Shown here: positions 36,449 through 44,907 of the stretch, in pieces
How the letters are laid out: every line of letters starts with the position of its first letter
Position numbering within the stretch: position 1 is the stretch's first letter
From: Advenella incenata
Lineage (GTDB): Bacteria > Pseudomonadota > Gammaproteobacteria > Burkholderiales > Burkholderiaceae_B
Length of the DNA: 64,000 nucleotides
NCBI RefSeq assembly: GCF_004217095.1
Contig: NZ_SHKO01000004.1
Location: 62,001 to 126,000 of the forward strand
Reading direction: 5' to 3'
Notes under the pieces: model-generated
The model's database searches: none
Told to the model about the DNA's origin: nothing
The model's input: the letters and a program-made list of their open reading frames with translations, nothing else
Program-made: the position numbers and the translations under genes

Positions 36449-37168
36449 ATGCAGGTTTTATTCGTCAAAATCGTCTTTGTATTTACATCGCTGCTGTGGT
36501 GCGGCGATATGGCTGCAGCCAATGCTGCAGAGAATGCTCCCGTTGCATCGCTGCGTAATGTATGTCGGCAATTGAAGCTGTGCGTCAATCTGTCGCCGGT
36601 GTCATTTCAGTTGTTTGGCATGCCCTCGGCGTTTTTGGTGCTCAATCTGCAGGAACCGCCGGGGCAGTTCATGCAGCGATTGCATGGCACGTCTTCACCG
36701 TTTTCGCGGTTCACCCGCGTGGGGAACCAGGTTTTCTACAGTGGTTCGTTTGGCCAGACGAGCCTGCAGTTGGTAGTTGACGTGCTCCAAGCAGATACCA
36801 CTCATGCACTGTTGAGTGCGACGACGCTGCCGCCTGCCGGTACCGGTTCGAATCCAGCAATAGACTCAATGCACTTGCCAGGGCGCCGCATGCTGCAACT
36901 GTTGCCCGATGGCGCCAGGCTGCTCATGGACGTCTGCTACCCCGATCGCGAGCGCACCTGCCATCAAGTCTATGCTTATGCGGGTTTGAGTACCGAGCAG
37001 CTTGCCAGTGCATTGAAAGCGACGCTTATCGCTGCCAACTGGCAAGCGCAAAGCATAGCAGCAGGTCTTGCGACCTGGATTCGCCATGGTCGAACGCTTC
37101 AATACTTCCTGGCCAACGTCAATGGCAATACAACGCTCTATCTGACGGCGCCTGCAATCCTGTGGTAG
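36449..37168 (+). CDS. Secreted protein of Tad locus, unknown
   Basis: A 239-residue exported protein with signal peptide MQVLFVKIVFVFTSLLWCGD ending near ANAAEN. The mature protein has paired cysteines (VCRQLKLCV; VCYPDRERTC), suggesting two periplasmic disulfides. I do not recognise a family. Its position between the TadE-like gene and cpaB suggests a periplasmic assembly or minor structural role. It does not resemble RcpB or CpaD lipoproteins, as no lipobox is visible. Confidence 0.7.
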   Translation: MQVLFVKIVFVFTSLLWCGDMAAANAAENAPVASLRNVCRQLKLCVNLSPVSFQLFGMPSAFLVLNLQEPPGQFMQRLHGTSSPFSRFTRVGNQVFYSGSFGQTSLQLVVDVLQADTTHALLSATTLPPAGTGSNPAIDSMHLPGRRMLQLLPDGARLLMDVCYPDRERTCHQVYAYAGLSTEQLASALKATLIAANWQAQSIAAGLATWIRHGRTLQYFLANVNGNTTLYLTAPAILW

Positions 37169-37181
37169 AGCGGGAGGAAAA

Positions 37182-38225
37182 ATGCGAATTTTCAGATTAA
37201 GCCGCAACGCCTTGCTATTGTTTGCGGCTATTGCGGCAGGGCTGGCGGCGGCCTGGTTTGCACGGCGCTATATACAGGATCATATCCGGGCGCTGGACGA
37301 GCAGGCCAAAGTGCGAACGGTCAGCCGGATCGTCGCCGATTTTGATTTGCCTGAAGGATTGCGACTGGAGCGCTTGCATCTGGCGGTCATGCAGGTTCCA
37401 GTCAGTTGGGCTCCCAGTGGCAGCATTGCACCCGAAGAGGTGCAAAGTATCGAAGGCAAGGTGGTGACAACCGCCGTGAGCAAAGGCGATATTTTGTTGC
37501 GTGCCAATCTGGCGCCCCAGCGTCACCACGCATTTTCACAGAAAGTGCGAAGCGGCCGACGCGCTATTACCATTCCGGTGGATGCCATCAATTCGGTCTC
37601 GGGCATGCTGGTGCCGGGCGATCTGATCGATCTTTACGTGTCGTTCGAATACCGCCGCAAACGGATTACGGCGCCGCTATTGCAGGGCGTATTGGTGCTG
37701 GCCACCGGTAGTGACAGCCAACAGGCAGGTGACGGGGATGAACCCGCTCAAGGCGCAGCCTTTTCAACGGTCACGCTGGACACGGCACCGGAGGAAGCAG
37801 CCAGACTGGTGGCGGCGCGGCAGGCCGGCACCATTACAGCCTTGTTGCGACATCCCGATGACGCCAAGGCAAGCAACAAGGGGGTACAGGGGGATCTGGC
37901 GACGCTGCTTGGCATTGCAAAACCCTCATCCGTTACACGGACCAGACCGGCCGTCATTTATGGCAACCAGCCGCAGCACAAGCTACCGGCGCTGGCGGCC
38001 GACCCAGGGCCGGGCATGCCCGAGTTGTCCAAAGGGCTTATTGAACTGCCCGAGACAGAGGACATCGTGAGTGCATGGATCAACTCACTTGCCGATGTCA
38101 GAAAATCTGGCAGCGCCTCGCCGGTTGGACCAATAGCGGCCGAAGAAGAGGCGTTCGTTGTCGCCGATGACATGCGTGATATGGGATCGGCCCAGGCTCA
38201 AACGCCAGCAGTACCCAGTAATTAG
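37182..38225 (+). CDS. cpaB: CpaB/RcpC pilus assembly protein
   Basis: A 347-residue inner-membrane-anchored periplasmic protein of the CpaB/RcpC family. An N-terminal span (about residues 8-25, ALLLFAAIAAGLAAAWFA) is followed by an SAF-type domain (RIVADFDLPEGLRLERLHL..., EGKVVTTAVSKGDILLRANL). The RcpC core is RRAITIPVDAINSVSGMLVPGDLIDLYVSF. The C-terminal 110 residues are low in order and variable. It couples the secretin to the inner-membrane machinery. It starts 13 bp after the preceding gene. Confidence 0.88.
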   Translation: MRIFRLSRNALLLFAAIAAGLAAAWFARRYIQDHIRALDEQAKVRTVSRIVADFDLPEGLRLERLHLAVMQVPVSWAPSGSIAPEEVQSIEGKVVTTAVSKGDILLRANLAPQRHHAFSQKVRSGRRAITIPVDAINSVSGMLVPGDLIDLYVSFEYRRKRITAPLLQGVLVLATGSDSQQAGDGDEPAQGAAFSTVTLDTAPEEAARLVAARQAGTITALLRHPDDAKASNKGVQGDLATLLGIAKPSSVTRTRPAVIYGNQPQHKLPALAADPGPGMPELSKGLIELPETEDIVSAWINSLADVRKSGSASPVGPIAAEEEAFVVADDMRDMGSAQAQTPAVPSN

Positions 38226-38236
38226 CAGGAAGCGCC

Positions 38237-39766
38237 ATGAAGTTTATTTATGCATTTTCATTTTTTGTAGCACTGCAAATTGGCGCCATGGTGCCGTCTT
38301 GCGCAAACGAGCAGCCTATCGCGCAGATCACCTTGCAGGTTGGTGACGTCAAGGTGTTGCCGTTTGTCGATCTGGCCCGTGTGGCCGTGGGTGACGGCAA
38401 AATTGTCAACGCGGTCACCGACGGTGAAAATGAACTGGTGCTGTTTGCCCGGGAGCCGGGACAAACCGTGCTGAACATCTGGGACAAATCACATCGAAGC
38501 CAGCAGTTTCATGTATTTGTTCGTGCAGCCGGGGAACAAAAACTGCAATACGAAATACAACGTATGCTCAGTACGATCGGGCGGATCAAAACGACGCAGG
38601 TTGGCGATAAGATCATTGTCGAAGGAGACAATCTGAGCGATGCAGATCGTGAGCGCCTGCTGGTGCTTGCCAGGCATTTCCCACAAATTGTGGATATGAC
38701 TAGCCAGATTGGCTGGGATCAAATGGTACTGCTCGATGTACAGATTCTGGAGCTGCCCCGCAATGTATTGCAGGAGCTCGGTGTTAAATGGGGCACACAT
38801 GCTGGCGGGTTTTCCATGGGGGCTGTCTGGGACACCGGGTCCTCACGTCTGTCCACCAGGCCAGGCAATAGTGTGCTCGACATTCCCTTCAGGGCAATCT
38901 CACCCGCCGGCTATTTTGGTCTGAATGCGCTATTGTCTGCCTCCCTTCAGACTTTGGCCGAGGAAGGACAGGCAGTTGTATTGGCCCAACCGCAATTGAT
39001 GGCGCGTAGCGGGGCGACGGCAGAGTTTCTGGCCGGCGGCGAGGTCCCTTATGTCACGACCGACAAGAACGGACAGAACCAGACCGTGTTCAAGCCTTAC
39101 GGTGTGAGTCTGCATATTACGCCGCGCATCCAGAAAAATGGCAACGTGCGATCAAAAATAGACGTTGAGGTCAGCTCGGTCGATGGCTCCATGGCGCTCA
39201 ATGGCGGGCCCGCACTCAAAACACGCCGCACTTCCACCGAGTTCAACGTACAGTCCGGCCAAACGCTTGTGCTGGCAGGCTTTGTGTCCCGTGACCAGTT
39301 TCGCAATGCCGACAAGTTGCCCGGCATGGGTGATCTGCCTATTCTTGGCGCACTCTTTCGGTCAAACCGGTTTCAGCGCAATGAAACTGAACTGGCCATC
39401 TTTGTACGACCTGTTGTGGTCTCGGCAGATAACCGTGATTTACAGAAACGCGCAGCCCGTTCACGCGCCATCATTGACGAGACGTTCAACAGCGCGCCGA
39501 TACTGAATACGCCGGTAGCAGCGGACAGATCCGATGAGTCGCAAGCTGCGCGGGCATCGGTCAAACGCCATTACCCAATCTGGATCCCCGCAGGGCAGCG
39601 GTGGCAGTATTCGCGCAAATTGCCGGCTGCGGACCGTGCCGGTCGTTTGGCAAGGGACCGTACCGACGGGGCTCGACACCAGCGCCCTGTGCCGATACGG
39701 GTGCGCCACTCCCGATGGAAGCCGATTCTACGACTGCGGTTATCCGATATAGATCAAGCTTTCTGA
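38237..39766 (+). CDS. cpaC: CpaC/RcpA outer-membrane secretin
   Basis: A 509-residue secretin for pilus exit. A signal peptide (MKFIYAFSFFVALQIGAMV) precedes an N0-type BON-like domain (ITLQVGDVKVLPFVDLARVAVGDGKIVNA). The secretin core shows VLAQPQLMARSGATAEFLAGGEVPY, YGVSLHITPRI and GQTLVLAGFVSRDQ, and ends FVRPVVVSAD. After about residue 445 the sequence becomes unusually Arg-rich. All three frames are open over 39540-39750, so the true C-terminus is uncertain; one alternative frame ends in ATGA overlap with tadA. Confidence 0.88.
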   Translation: MKFIYAFSFFVALQIGAMVPSCANEQPIAQITLQVGDVKVLPFVDLARVAVGDGKIVNAVTDGENELVLFAREPGQTVLNIWDKSHRSQQFHVFVRAAGEQKLQYEIQRMLSTIGRIKTTQVGDKIIVEGDNLSDADRERLLVLARHFPQIVDMTSQIGWDQMVLLDVQILELPRNVLQELGVKWGTHAGGFSMGAVWDTGSSRLSTRPGNSVLDIPFRAISPAGYFGLNALLSASLQTLAEEGQAVVLAQPQLMARSGATAEFLAGGEVPYVTTDKNGQNQTVFKPYGVSLHITPRIQKNGNVRSKIDVEVSSVDGSMALNGGPALKTRRTSTEFNVQSGQTLVLAGFVSRDQFRNADKLPGMGDLPILGALFRSNRFQRNETELAIFVRPVVVSADNRDLQKRAARSRAIIDETFNSAPILNTPVAADRSDESQAARASVKRHYPIWIPAGQRWQYSRKLPAADRAGRLARDRTDGARHQRPVPIRVRHSRWKPILRLRLSDIDQAF

Positions 39767-39776
39767 AGGTGGAACA

Positions 39777-41762
39777 ATGATTGTGATTGACATGCATTTT
39801 GAGGATGGAACATTGCAAAGTCGCCAATATGCGTTGCCGGCCATTGTGGGAAGGCAAAAGGACTGCCACATTTGCTTGCGCAGCTGGCGCGTGGCCCGGC
39901 AACATGCCCGTCTGGTTCATCGGCAGGCGGGGATCTTTGTAGAAGATATGGGGTCACTTGCCGGTACGATTGTCAATGGCATACGTATCACCGAGTACGG
40001 GCCATTGACTGGCGCCGACGAAATACTGATCGGCCCGTGTCGCATGCTCATACGTGATGTATTTGATGCTGATTCGGTCTACACGCGCGGCAACGTCGCT
40101 GTCGAGCCTGGCCACGAGCAAGGTCGGGCCAACAGCGCCCCGGCAGAACAGAGGCCGCAACATCAGGGACAACATGTGCTGCCTCATCTGCCAACTGACG
40201 AGTCACTTCATCAACCAGCGCATAAACCATTTGATACCGCAGTTCATACCCTACAAAATGATCGATACAAAGAACCACCAGAGGGCGTGTCCGTAACGCA
40301 GGCGGGCATTGTTTCTGTCCTAAACCCAATTGGGCCGCAGGGCACACCGGCGTCTATTTCCCGGCAGCAGGCCCGTGCCGTATGTGATCAGAGGCAACAA
40401 TCAGACCCTACCCATGCTGCGTGCGATCAGCGGTGGTATCAGCAATGGCAAATGCAGCTGCATGCCCGCCTGCTGCAGGCGCTTGATTTGCGGCGCAAGG
40501 ACGTATCCCATATGACAGACTCGGCGTTACGGCTCGAAGCTGCCGCGATGCTTGACCGGATCCTGGCCGAAAACCAGGAACTGCCGGCAGATATCGACCA
40601 TGAACGCCTGAAGCAGAATGTACTGGACGAAGTGATCGGGCTCGGGCCGCTGGAGCCCTTGTTGGCAGACCCGGCCATAACCGAAATCATGGTGAATCGC
40701 TACGACGAACTGTTCATAGAAAAGGCCGGACGACTGATCCGCTATAACGGCACATTCAGCAGCGAAAAATCGGTGCTTGGGGTCATCGAGCGCATCGTGA
40801 CGCCATTGGGACGCCGGGTCGACGAAAGCTCGCCAATGGTCGATGCCCGTCTCAAGGACGGTTCGCGCGTCAATGCCATCATCCCGCCGGTTGCCCTGCG
40901 CGGGGCCAGTCTGACCATTCGCAAGTTTCCACACTTTCGACCCGGCATGCAGGATCTGCTGCGTCTTGGCTCGCTTGATGCAGCCATGCAGCAATTTCTT
41001 ACGCTCTGCATCCAGCATCGCAAGAATCTCATTGTCTCGGGTGGAACCGGTTCCGGTAAAACCACCTTGCTCAACATCCTGTCTAACTGCATACCAGAAC
41101 ACGAGAGAATTATCACAATAGAGGATGCGGCAGAGCTACGCCTGAATCATGAGCATCTGGTCGCGCTTGAAGCCCGTCCGGCCAACCTTGAAGGCAAAGG
41201 CCAGGTGCAGATCCGCGATCTGGTCAGAAACGCCTTGCGCATGCGGCCAGACAGAATCGTGGTGGGCGAATGTAGAGGGGCGGAAGCATTTGACATGCTC
41301 TGGGCCATGAATACTGGCCACGAAGGCTCCCTGACAACCTTGCATGCCAATACCCCAAGGGATGCACTTGCGCGCCTGGAGACCATGATACTGATGGCCG
41401 GCATGGACTTGCCTTTGGCTGCAGTCCGGGAGCATATTGCTGGTAGTATCAATTTCATAGTGCAACAAAGCCGCCTTTCTTGCGGCCGGCGCGTGATCAC
41501 GTCGATTACTGAAATTTGTGGGCTGGAAAGCGGCGTCATCAAATCACAGGAAATTTTTCGCTTCGAGCGCAAAGGCACGGGCGCCTTTATGGGTTTGGGG
41601 ATTGCGCCTGAATGCTTTGATGCCTTGCGCGTGCAGGGCGTCCCGATCGATATGCAGATGTTCAGCCAGTACACGCCAGCCACTTCCGGGGCCAATGCCT
41701 TTGTGTCCTCTGACGGTCAGTTGCCTGAATCACAAACGCAGTTGCAGGAGTGTTCACAATGA
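39777..41762 (+). CDS. tadA: FHA-domain TadA/CpaF secretion ATPase fusion
   Basis: A 661-residue hexameric type II/IV secretion ATPase powering Flp pilus assembly, with an unusual N-terminal FHA domain. FHA (about residues 20-90): VGRQKDCHICL, RQHARLVHR and GTIVNGIRI. A polar linker of about 150 residues follows. The CpaF core runs from about 270 to 640: LEPLLADPAITEIMVN, Walker A GGTGSGKTTLLN (about 422), Asp box ITIEDAAEL, HEGSLTTLHANTPRDAL and the Walker B region RPDRIVVGE. The FHA domain may dock a phosphothreonine protein, so kinase input is possible. No kinase is in the locus. Confidence 0.9.
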   Translation: MIVIDMHFEDGTLQSRQYALPAIVGRQKDCHICLRSWRVARQHARLVHRQAGIFVEDMGSLAGTIVNGIRITEYGPLTGADEILIGPCRMLIRDVFDADSVYTRGNVAVEPGHEQGRANSAPAEQRPQHQGQHVLPHLPTDESLHQPAHKPFDTAVHTLQNDRYKEPPEGVSVTQAGIVSVLNPIGPQGTPASISRQQARAVCDQRQQSDPTHAACDQRWYQQWQMQLHARLLQALDLRRKDVSHMTDSALRLEAAAMLDRILAENQELPADIDHERLKQNVLDEVIGLGPLEPLLADPAITEIMVNRYDELFIEKAGRLIRYNGTFSSEKSVLGVIERIVTPLGRRVDESSPMVDARLKDGSRVNAIIPPVALRGASLTIRKFPHFRPGMQDLLRLGSLDAAMQQFLTLCIQHRKNLIVSGGTGSGKTTLLNILSNCIPEHERIITIEDAAELRLNHEHLVALEARPANLEGKGQVQIRDLVRNALRMRPDRIVVGECRGAEAFDMLWAMNTGHEGSLTTLHANTPRDALARLETMILMAGMDLPLAAVREHIAGSINFIVQQSRLSCGRRVITSITEICGLESGVIKSQEIFRFERKGTGAFMGLGIAPECFDALRVQGVPIDMQMFSQYTPATSGANAFVSSDGQLPESQTQLQECSQ

Positions 41763-42604
41763 TCTGGGCAGTGCTGCTGTTTGTCGTGATTTTTATTGCA
41801 GTTGTCTTTATATTGCTGCAGCAAATATTTGGCCGTATCTTTAAAAACTGGGAAGATCGGGTCAAGACCGATACAACCCGCAGGCTGCAGGATTTCTTTC
41901 TGTTCATCGATCCGTCGGCGCTTTGGTCGGGCAATGTCGTGCTGGCGGTATCACTGGCTTTTATCGCCTGGGCGCTCAGTGGCATGTGGTGGGTGGGCAT
42001 GATAATCGGCTTGCTCCTCTTTCTGGCCCCCAACTGGTTGGTAGCCAGGTTGCGCCGGCGGCGTCTCGCAAAATTTGACGGTCAATTGCCCACTATGCTA
42101 CTGGCGCTTGCTGGTGCCCTGCGGGCCGGGGCAGGCGTTCAGGCGGCTATCGCTCAGATAACGGTTCAAGCGGCTGCGCCGCTTTCTCAGGAGTTTGGTC
42201 TTGTACAGCGACAGCAAAGATTGGGCATCTCCTTTGAACAAAGCCTTGATGATCTCTTTGTGCGCATGCCCTCAGAGTCTACCGGTCTGCTGGTCTCGGC
42301 GTTGAAAATCGCGACCCAAAGTGGCGGTAATCTGGCCGAGGCCCTTGAGCGGATCGCCCAGACCTTGCAGGCACGCCAGCAGATACAGGGACGAATTCGG
42401 GCGTTGACCTCACAGGGGAAAATGCAGGCCTGGGTGATGGCGGGATTGCCGTTGCTGTTGATGATAGTGCTCAATATGCTGGACCCGGCAGCCATGTCCC
42501 CGATGTGGTTTCATCCGGCAGGATGGATCGTGCTGGGCATTATCTTCCTGTTGGAAGCACTGGGTATTTGGTTGATTCTAAAAATCGTGAATATCGATAT
42601 TTAG
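41759..42604 (+). CDS. tadB: TadB inner-membrane platform protein
   Basis: A 281-residue T2SS-F/GspF-like platform protein. N-terminal spans (WAVLLFVVIFIAVVFILLQQIF; VVLAVSLAFIAWALSGMWWVGMIIGLLL) precede the cytoplasmic T2SF domain (FDGQLPTMLLALAGALRAGAGVQAAIAQI..., GGNLAEALERIAQTLQARQQIQGRI). Two C-terminal spans follow. The ATG overlaps the tadA stop by 4 bp; a GTG 9 bp upstream is less likely. It partners with TadC. Confidence 0.92.
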   Translation: MIWAVLLFVVIFIAVVFILLQQIFGRIFKNWEDRVKTDTTRRLQDFFLFIDPSALWSGNVVLAVSLAFIAWALSGMWWVGMIIGLLLFLAPNWLVARLRRRRLAKFDGQLPTMLLALAGALRAGAGVQAAIAQITVQAAAPLSQEFGLVQRQQRLGISFEQSLDDLFVRMPSESTGLLVSALKIATQSGGNLAEALERIAQTLQARQQIQGRIRALTSQGKMQAWVMAGLPLLLMIVLNMLDPAAMSPMWFHPAGWIVLGIIFLLEALGIWLILKIVNIDI

Positions 42605-42617
42605 GAATGAACAGAAA

Positions 42618-43493
42618 ATGGCATTCTGGATCAGTTGCATCTTCACGGGTATTTCCATTTGTCTTGGTCTTTATCTGTTGCTTTCACCTGCAAGCACCAA
42701 GGTCGTTGTGCCACAGGTCTATCAGGACAAAAGAGTATTAGTCTTGCTCTGGCCGTGGGTTCATGTGCTGGGCCGCACCATCATTCCCTTTATATCATGG
42801 AGATATCGCGCGCGTTTGCTGTCATTGCTGCGTAGTGCAGGGCTCGAGCAGGTGGCGCAGATCGATCATGTTGCCGGCATACAATGCCTGTTCGCCTGTT
42901 GTGCCTTTGCCGGTACCGTTCTTGTGCAAGTGCCGCAACTGAATGCACGTCCCATATCTGTGCTGTTGATTGCACTTGTCATGGCGCTGGCAGGCTTACT
43001 GTTGCCACTGATGTGGTTGCGCGAACGCGGGGCCAGGCGCCGGCAGCAGATCTTGCGTGAGTTGCCGTTCCTGCTGGATATGACTACTTTGTGCGTAGAG
43101 GCCGGCCACAACTTGCAAGGCGCCCTGTATTGCACGGCAAACCTGTGTTCACCAGGTATTTTGCGCAATGAATTGAGTTATTGCTTGAGTGAAATACGCA
43201 CGGGCAAGCCCCGCATTGATGCGCTGAGGGCCATGGCCGCGCGTACTGGTACTGCGGAGGTTTCCCTATGGGTCGCTTCCATTGCGCAAGCGGAAAGCAT
43301 GGGCATGTCGCTCGGCCCGCTATTGCGTTCGCAATCAGATCAGCGCCGACAGGAGCGTTTTAACCGTGCTGAAAAGCTGGCGCTGGAAGCGCCGGTAAAA
43401 ATGCTGCTGCCGTTGATTTTCTGTATCTTTCCCTGCACCTTTATCGTTCTGGCGTTTCCCATTGCGATAAAAATCCTGCAATCCGGAGTGTGA
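42618..43493 (+). CDS. tadC: TadC inner-membrane platform protein
   Basis: A 291-residue second platform subunit. Spans at the N-terminus (FWISCIFTGISICLGLYLLL) and in the middle (PISVLLIALVMALAGLLLPLMWL) precede the T2SF domain (ILRELPFLLDMTTLCVEAGHNLQGALY..., SLWVASIAQAESMGMSLGPLLRSQSDQRRQERFNRAEKLALEAPVKMLLPLIFCIFPCTFIVL). The AEKLALEAPVKMLLPL stretch is diagnostic of TadC. It follows tadB by 13 bp and precedes the DUF192 gene with no gap. Confidence 0.92.
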   Translation: MAFWISCIFTGISICLGLYLLLSPASTKVVVPQVYQDKRVLVLLWPWVHVLGRTIIPFISWRYRARLLSLLRSAGLEQVAQIDHVAGIQCLFACCAFAGTVLVQVPQLNARPISVLLIALVMALAGLLLPLMWLRERGARRRQQILRELPFLLDMTTLCVEAGHNLQGALYCTANLCSPGILRNELSYCLSEIRTGKPRIDALRAMAARTGTAEVSLWVASIAQAESMGMSLGPLLRSQSDQRRQERFNRAEKLALEAPVKMLLPLIFCIFPCTFIVLAFPIAIKILQSGV

Positions 43494-43826
43494 ATGCGAC
43501 TCTCGTCCACCTATACCTTAATTACGTTTGACCGTTTTTTTCAACGACTTGTAGGCTTAATGGGAAGAAAGGGCATTGATCCCCGACATGTTTTCCACTT
43601 GGTTCCGTGCAACAGTATCCATACCTTTGGCATGACTGTTCCGCTCACAGTTATCTTTCTGGACAAGCAGTTGCGTGTCCTGCATGTGATCGATTATCTG
43701 GCGCCTGCGCGCGTGGCCTGGTACCGGCAGGCGTGGTCGGTGCTTGAACTTCGCGCTGGGTCCATTACGTCGAACAGGCAAGCGCAGGAGCTTGTCGCTG
43801 CGCTATTGCCCGTGAATATCGTCTGA
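43494..43826 (+). CDS. DUF192 family protein at end of Tad locus
   Basis: A 110-residue DUF192 protein. The family core FQRLVGLMGRK, FHLVPCNSIHTFGMTVPLTVIFLDKQLRVLHVI and SVLELRAGSI is complete. Members usually carry a signal peptide; this one starts without a clear one, so it may be cytoplasmic. ATG 43494 directly abuts the tadC stop, placing it in the pilus operon. Family function is unknown. Confidence 0.85.
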   Translation: MRLSSTYTLITFDRFFQRLVGLMGRKGIDPRHVFHLVPCNSIHTFGMTVPLTVIFLDKQLRVLHVIDYLAPARVAWYRQAWSVLELRAGSITSNRQAQELVAALLPVNIV

Positions 43827-43920
43827 AAAAACGAAAATACGATCATCAACAAATGGACAACGCTGAACAAGCTCAAGACCGCTGGTCAGTTCAGCCAACA
43901 GCCAACGAAACCGGGGACCT

Positions 43921-44805
43921 TTACGTGGCGTCATAGTACGCAATAATGCGCTCAATGGCATGACTGACGATCGGATCCTGTTTTTTTCTCGACCATATAA
44001 CAGATGTAATAGAGCGCTGGGTGTGCGCAAACTCCAGAAACTGCAAATCGGGCAGACCGCAGTGCTGCATGCAGGCCGGTACCAGTGATACGCCCATGTT
44101 CTGGGACACCATGCTCAGTATACTCAGCCAGTGACGCGTTTCGTCTACAGCCTTGGGAAAGAACCCGGCACTGATGCACATGGACAAGAGTATTTCATAA
44201 TAAACCGGTGATACATGACGCGAAAAAAAGATGAACCGCTGCGCGCTGAAGTCGGCCAGGGCAGGGGCCTTTCTTTGCAGTATCGGATTATCCTTGTGGG
44301 CGCATAGCAGGAATGGCTCGGTGACAATCACCTTGTCCTGCAGTTCAGCAGGCAGGCGATTACTGTGGATAAATCCCACATCAACATGGCCCATGGCAAC
44401 TTTATCGACAATGTCGCCTGAATTGGATTCGGCCAGCTCAATATCGATCTGCTCGCCTTCACGCCCCAATAGCTGCAGTAATGCTGGCAGGCCGCGATAG
44501 ACCATGGATCCCACAAAGCCGATGCGCAGGCGACCGCGTTCTGTCGTGTGGGCAAGGCGATTTTTGAGCGAGCCGGCGTGACTGATCAGGAAAAGCGCTT
44601 CCTTATAGAGCACGGCGCCCGCAGGCGTCAGGCTGACATGCCGACTGTTGCGTTCAAACAGCTGTGCACCCATTTTTGCTTCAAGCTGCCGGATGGCCAG
44701 GCTTAACGGCGGCTGCGAAATGTTCAGACGTGCCGCAGCTTTGCTGAAATTGAGCGTTTCGGCAACGGCGACAAAATAGCGAAGGGCACGAAGTTCCAGG
44801 TCCAT
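43921..44805 (-). CDS. LysR family transcriptional regulator
   Basis: A 294-residue LysR regulator. The HTH (LRALRYFVAVAETLNFSKAAARLNISQPPLSLAIRQLEAKMGAQLFER) and effector domain are complete. It is divergent from the AidB-like dehydrogenase/Bug/CoA-transferase genes, its likely targets. A perfect 10-bp inverted repeat at 44806-44828 abuts its start codon. No Shine-Dalgarno sequence fits between that repeat and ATG 44805, and the TATAAT inside the repeat would place transcription start almost on the ATG, so the mRNA may be leaderless. Confidence 0.92.
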   Translation of the reverse strand: MDLELRALRYFVAVAETLNFSKAAARLNISQPPLSLAIRQLEAKMGAQLFERNSRHVSLTPAGAVLYKEALFLISHAGSLKNRLAHTTERGRLRIGFVGSMVYRGLPALLQLLGREGEQIDIELAESNSGDIVDKVAMGHVDVGFIHSNRLPAELQDKVIVTEPFLLCAHKDNPILQRKAPALADFSAQRFIFFSRHVSPVYYEILLSMCISAGFFPKAVDETRHWLSILSMVSQNMGVSLVPACMQHCGLPDLQFLEFAHTQRSITSVIWSRKKQDPIVSHAIERIIAYYDAT

Positions 44806-44828
44806 ATCTATACATTATATGTATAGAT
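44806..44828. promoter_or_regulatory. LysR operator overlapping lysR promoter
   Basis: ATCTATACAT (44806-44815) and ATGTATAGAT (44819-44828) form a perfect 10-bp inverted repeat around a 3-bp spacer. They contain ATAC-N7-GTAT (44810-44824), close to the T-N11-A class of LysR sites. On the minus strand TATAAT (44819-44814) lies inside it as a -10 element, so bound regulator would block its own transcription. The site is 80-100 bp before the divergent dehydrogenase start. Confidence 0.75.
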
Positions 44829-44907
44829 CTAAATAAAAATAGTATTTCCATATATACATTGTTTTATTTACGCTGTGAATATTATTTAAGTTCACAAAGG
44901 CCAGGAC

